Shown piece after piece: positions 58,981 through 64,000 of a DNA stretch of 64,000 bases; the first letter of the stretch is position 1; every line of letters begins with the position of its first letter. The stretch comes from Datisca glomerata. Taxonomy: Eukaryota > Streptophyta > Magnoliopsida > Cucurbitales > Datiscaceae. The stretch covers positions 992,339-1,056,338 of the forward strand of contig QANY01002930.1 of assembly GCA_003255025.1 (NCBI GenBank), given 5' to 3'. Below the pieces are notes generated by a model. The model saw nothing but the letters and a program-made list of their open reading frames with translations, searched no databases and was not told the DNA's origin. The position numbers and the translations under genes were made by a program.

Positions 58981-59004
58981 GTTCGTGCTACGCACGAATT
59001 TATC
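58981..59004 (+). mobile_element. Possible Helitron 3' hairpin
   Basis: GTTCGTGCTACGCACGAATT contains the palindrome TTCGTGC/GCACGAA followed by ATCTAC. Plant Helitrons end in such a hairpin plus CTAG or similar. The body upstream is not defined. Confidence 0.35.
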
Positions 59005-59780
59005 TACATAACTATTTAATTTATCTAATAAATTTTTTTGATAATTGTATTTGTGAAATCAACTTCATGAGAATAAAAATATAAACAATGAGAAATATCA
59101 AGTGAAAAAAGATAAAAAAAAATTGTAAAAGTCTATCTATTTGAGAAGGTAAATATGACCTATAATTTTCCCGTACATTGTAAGAATTTTACGAAAATAA
59201 AATATTTTACACATTTTTTTACTATATCTATAATATAAATAAAATATTTTATTGAAAATAATAAATACATTAACCAACGAAAATGATAAAATTAAATAGA
59301 TCTTCATCTTTACTTTTCCCAAGCTAGAGGAAAAATTATATCTAAAAAAAGTCATCTATAATATCTAGAAATAATTTTAAGTTTTCGTCATCCATATTGA
59401 GTTGAAAAAAATAATATACATAAATAATAGATAATGCATAAATCCATGCATGCATATTATTTATAAACATTAAAAAATAGGAACGTAAAAAAAAACTATA
59501 CATTGATAAAGTAAGAAATCAAATAGAACAAAAATAATTTAAAAATACTATGAATTAAAGGATGACCCTTGAATGAAAACAAGATATGGTTAATCCATGA
59601 ATGCATTTACAATGACGTTTTGTGAAATCATATCATATTTAGATTATTGAAGTTCATCACTATCATAAGCAATTCTATATTCAATCCTACATACATGTCA
59701 ACCATTCAATATCAAACAGAATCAGGATATTAAACTTAAAAAGAACATCCAGATTAGAATCTAAAAACTCTCCAGACAGA

Positions 59781-59880
59781 TTACTTCTTTGACTGAGATG
59801 TACTTTCCTCTTGCCTATTTTTTGCACTTTCAGTTATAGCATCCATCATGTTGTAGAAATTTTCAGGGAGAGGACCATGT
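59781..59880 (-). pseudogene. Possible C-terminal exon, unidentified
   Basis: Minus strand reads HGPLPENFYNMMDAITESAK then NRQEESTSQSKK and stop, with the look of a charged protein C-terminus. The frame is interrupted just upstream, where APVLKHVLPTLT is in another phase. Family not recognised. Confidence 0.3.
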
Positions 59881-61477
59881 TAGTGTAGGGAGAACATGCT
59901 TCAGAACTGGAGCATCATTCTCAATTACAAAACATGTTTTATCCATAGAAATTGCAAAACAAGTTTTATCCTTGGAAAATCTACGTATTGAGATTTATAA
60001 TCTTTGTTCTTTTTTCCCATTATAATAGAGCATATATACTAATTTGGGAGAGTTTAGAACACTCATTAATCCAAATTTAATAGCAACATAAACTTATGAT
60101 TTTTATTGATAGCACTACATTAAACCATTTATCTTCATGACTTCATCTATTAATTAACACATAAGAAATCAGAGTAAAATATGAAGCATTGAAATGCTAG
60201 AATTTGAAGTGATGATTCTATTTAATGACAATTAACAGATTTTGATGTTAACATTTTTAATTGATTATATGTGAATTCATGAATTTTAGCTATGAAATTA
60301 CATTGGTATAATTTCTAATTTCTATTGGTTACTTTAGAAACTTTTCTTTAGTTTTCATTATATATGATTTTAAAAACATATTTTTTAAAATTTAGCAAAT
60401 TTTAGGTGTAAATTTCCATTGTTATAATTTCTAATTTCTAATGGTTAGTTTAAAACTTTGCATTAGTTTCTATTATATTTTATCTTGAAACATTTTTTTT
60501 CAAAATTTGCAAGTTAAGTAAAATAAAATTTTGCCACAGTAAGTGAATATATTATATTGATTAAATACTAACATAATTCACTTTTCAACAAATTTAATGG
60601 TCATGCGTTTATTTGTTCTATAAAATTAATTAATGCACTAAATTTAATAAAGATATTAATTATCTAAATATTGTTAAGAATTTAAATATGAAATGACACT
60701 TGGTGTGATGTAGGGTATGTCACTTAGCATATTTTATTTACATATCCAATTTATTTATGTATATAAGATTACAATAAATAATAAAAAAATGCATAGTTTT
60801 TTTAAAGAGAATAATATGTCATAGATATAACGTCATACATTTAAACGATCAATTACAGGGTAACTACAAAGATTCCTAATAAATAAAACAGTAAATTAAT
60901 CAATTGTTGAAAGGGAATTAATTAAGTTATTACTGAACAATTTATTTCCATTAAGAACTATATTTGTTTTAATTTATTTCATCAAAATCGAAGGCTCCTT
61001 CAATTCCATTATGTTTCTAACTTTTCATCTCCCAATATAAAAAATCAAAAATAACTTTTCATCTCCCAATTGCTCTACTCAAATTTTTGCCATTTTTGTG
61101 CATAAAAGTAGCTTAAATAAGAAAAAAATTGATCTTAGAGATTGGGATAATTCAAGAAGTTTTGATTGAATTATGATCTAAAGAGCAAACAGAATCGAGT
61201 AATTATTTTATGATAAAAATAGAATAACCATCCATGCAATTAAATCAATTCAATATAAAAAAACCCCAGGCCGGGATGATTCATGATTTTTTACTAGATC
61301 TATGGGATAAGGAGTTGTTGAAAAATTGAAAACTAGAAAAAGTATAATTTTTATAATGAGGTTAACATAATTATTCATTTTAATTAATCTTTAAACTCTT
61401 TTTTCTGAATATAGTGAGTCTTTTGATAATCGTGATTGTTAGTAAAAATATAAAGTATATTAACTTGATAATATATG

Positions 61478-61478
61478 N
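61478..61478. other. Ambiguous base at a duplication junction
   Basis: A single N; the sequence right of it is a copy of 54312 onward. Confidence 0.95.
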
Positions 61479-64000
61479 ACTTTCAGGTACTCTTCTTTCC
61501 TTCCTTCTATTAATGCGGTCAATTTTGTTCATGCTGGTTCTACTATTTTATATTATGGTTCTTCTTCTTATGTGCAATCTGCTGCTTCTATCAATACTAA
61601 GAGTGCACCAGATGATTGTTTGCTTTCTGTTCCTACTGCTATTGATGTTAGAACGTCTGATAATTTATCTGTTTGTGTTAATTTTGACACTTTGCTTCAG
61701 CATTTTGATCAACATCCTCCTCTGCCTGTTTCTGCTACTTTGCCTGCTTTTGTTAATTCTGGGTTAGACAACATTGCATCTTCATCACATGTATTGACTG
61801 ATTTACATCATCCTCAACAAAGTAACATGTCTCAGTCCTCATTGTCTCTTGTTTTACCTACAAACATACCTCAATCAGCTGCTATATCTCCTGCCCCTCC
61901 TTCTTTGCATCCTGCTCATGACTGTCTAGATATTTCTGCTGCTATTACTGTTGATTTACCTATTTCATCTCAACATAATTTTAATGTCTCTTCCACATCT
62001 TCACCCACTGTTACTCAGTCTATTCATCATATGCAAACCATATCAAAATCTTGTATTTTTAAGAAACGTGCTTTAGTTGCTTCTAGTTCTTTGCATAACT
62101 CTGTTCCTACTGTTCCTACTAGCTTTAGCACTGCTACTACAATAAACGTGTGCTTTAATAGTATAGAAGGACCGCATTTTTATCAAAACGCTAAGAAAGG
62201 TTGTCTAATTTTTGGGAAAGCTAGCTCGGGGAACAAAATTATGACTCTGCCTAAAATTACTCTCTCACAACTCTCTCTCACTCTTTTTCAAGCTTGCTCA
62301 GCTTCAACCTCTATTCTATGTTGAACAAAAATTTTAAGGCTTAAGAATCAGCTCACTCTTTCATCTTTCCCTCAAGAAGCTCTCTCGAGTTAGCTCCCTC
62401 TCTCTAGTGTATCTCACAGACTCTACGACGAAGCTCACCGATAACTCTCTCAGTGACAAAGCTCACAGACAACCCTCTCAACGATAAGGCTTACAGACAA
62501 CTCTCCCTCACTAGGCGAAGCTATCTCTCAAATCCTTCTTGCATGTTTGTCTGGAATCTCTTAAAGCTCTCTGTTTGAGCTCTCTCTCGAAGGTCGATTC
62601 CCCAGCTTCTCTTCGTTTAGGGTAAATTCCTAATTCTCTACTATGCTTTAAATTTCTTGTGATGAGTTTTTCAATTTAGTTTGTTTTGTTGAGATCTGTT
62701 ATTAATTTGAAGTTAGTTTTCTATTTTGCTCTATAAGCGATTTTGACCTAGGGATTGATTCATAACTCTCTACTTGACCTCTCTCCCATAGCTTCTCTTT
62801 AATGGTCTGTTTAGTTGCTTAAATGCTTTTTTAACTTCGTTTAGCTAAACAAAAAGATACTGTAAACCACTCTACTCTTTTCAAATTCTCCTTTTATTGG
62901 ACCATATGTTTTTGGTATATTCTTCTGATGAAATTATTGAATCTCAATGCCACTGGATACAACCTTCTTATGTATTTCCTTTATATTTGACTGGATTTCA
63001 ATTTTGGTTTTGGTAGCGGTCTATGTGGCTAATCAGGCTTCTGGTAAAATTAATCCTATGTTTTAGGTTTATGAATTTGGGTGGGATTATGGATATATTG
63101 TTTCTTACCTTTTCATTTCCCTAATTATGAATTTATAATGCAGTTTTAATTTCCATGTTCTTATTGGATCTTATTTGGTTGTTTCTCTGAGTTTTGTCAT
63201 GTTTATCCATATGGGATTGCTTTTCTATTTCCTTAATTGGAGTTCGTTTTATGTTTCTAACTGTTAAAAGGCTTGCTTTTATGACTATTTGTATTTTTAC
63301 AAGAAAATGGTTACTTTCATGACTTCGAGTTTGAATTGAGCCTTGTGGTTGGTTTGATTTGTTATTGCAGGGAGATACTTTTAACATGGACCTTGTTTCT
63401 ACTTTTAGATTCTCACTATTGCATAATAGAACGACTCTCCTATCAAGAACTAGGTATTGCCAAGCTTTCTGGTCTTCGTGAATGGTTTTCTATCCATCCA
63501 CTTAGTGCTAAGGTAGATGAAGTACATGTGAGTTTTCATTTCAATCGTTTTTTCCTAATTGAAAATTAGGAATGAAACCTTTGCATTCTGATGGACTGTT
63601 TTAGTATCTGTCGGTAGGTTATGACATTTTTTTTGGTTGTTCTATCATATGCATTTACGGTTGGTCTTCTTATGGCTTCTTTAATATTTGCATCCTTGGT
63701 AAATAGGTGAATACCTCATCCATTTATTATGATTTGTGAATCTGTAATTTTGACAATCATGTGAAGTAAAATGAAGTTCTTATGTTAGAAAACTGTTATG
63801 ATATATTTGGTAAAAAGAAGTTGGTTGGGGTTTGTCTGCATTATGTATACATTCATTTCTTTCTAAGATTTAGGGAAAGTAAAGCTTTAGATCCAAAGCA
63901 AGACAACTTTTATAGGATATGGCATTTGGGCCTTTCAATTCTGGGTGTTTGATCTAAATTACTACTGCTAAATATTTTAAAAAATTTGCCTTGGGCTATG
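61479..64000 (+). repeat. Second copy of 54312-56821 (copia linker plus CACTA-4)
   Basis: Runs to the window end with the same order: copia Ser/Pro-rich linker (to 62134), CACTA-4 left end TACTACAATAAACG at 62135, CT-rich leader, intron, exon a at about 63371-63527. By eye it differs at a few percent of positions, with a 13-bp insertion near 62268. Spacing to the first copy is 7.17 kb. Confidence 0.95.
62135..64000 (+). mobile_element. CACTA-4 second copy, cut by the window end
   Basis: Starts after TGC (62132-62134), the same target site as the copy at 54968, so it is a duplicate of one insertion and not an independent one. The right end lies outside the window. Confidence 0.88.

Larger units (their letters stand above)
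58716..61477. other. No gene recognised; mostly AT-rich
   Basis: Contains a Helitron-like hairpin at about 58983 and an exon-like piece at 59781-59880 (both listed). The remainder shows no family signature. Confidence 0.5.

Overview
The window looks like repeat-dominated nuclear DNA of a flowering plant, probably a eudicot. It is AT-rich, full of plant-type transposable elements (CACTA, Helitron, hAT, MULE, LINE, Ty1/copia, Ty3/gypsy of the Tat type), and carries exon fragments of plant housekeeping genes. I find no intact host gene. Almost every coding stretch is a broken transposon gene or a host exon fragment carried inside a DNA transposon. Family names come from memory of protein motifs; no database was searched.

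Layout. 0.6-1.5 kb: 27-bp minisatellite. 2.4-5.7 kb: CACTA element (CACTA-1) with exon pieces of threonyl-tRNA synthetase, a choline-transporter-like protein and P5CS. 6.5-8.1 kb: two copia LTRs separated only by a primer-binding site. 8.3-9.0 kb: MULE transposase remnant. 10.3-14.9 kb: Helitron-like elements, one with internal tandem repeats. 15.8-20.2 kb: a LINE RNase H domain split by a complete 3,890-bp CACTA (CACTA-2, TSD AGT) that carries DJ-1/PfpI, tRNA dimethylallyltransferase and phosphoglycerate kinase exons. 20.4-21.5 kb: antisense copia leader and gag. 21.5-24.7 kb: CACTA-3 with isocitrate dehydrogenase and phosphatidylserine decarboxylase exons. 26-27.8 kb: nested hAT elements. 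31.7-51.1 kb: a Tat-type gypsy element, minus strand, broken by a copia element with a chimeric inverted 5' LTR, by a solo copia LTR (TSD CATTC) and by another LTR-like insert. 53.7-58.7 kb: a copia remnant split by CACTA-4 (TSD TGC). 61.5-64 kb: a second copy of the 54.3-56.8 kb region, starting right after a single N.

The main story is exon capture. Four CACTA elements hold fragments of at least seven recognisable host genes, bounded by GT-AG splice signals. In three of the four, a CT-rich leader-like stretch, the captured exons and the far terminal array lie in the same order and the same transcriptional orientation, as if the elements make chimeric spliced transcripts. Several frames carry stops that fit C-to-T decay.

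Two of the three ambiguous bases (36003, 61478) sit exactly at the start of a duplicated segment, so those duplications are probably assembly joins rather than biology.
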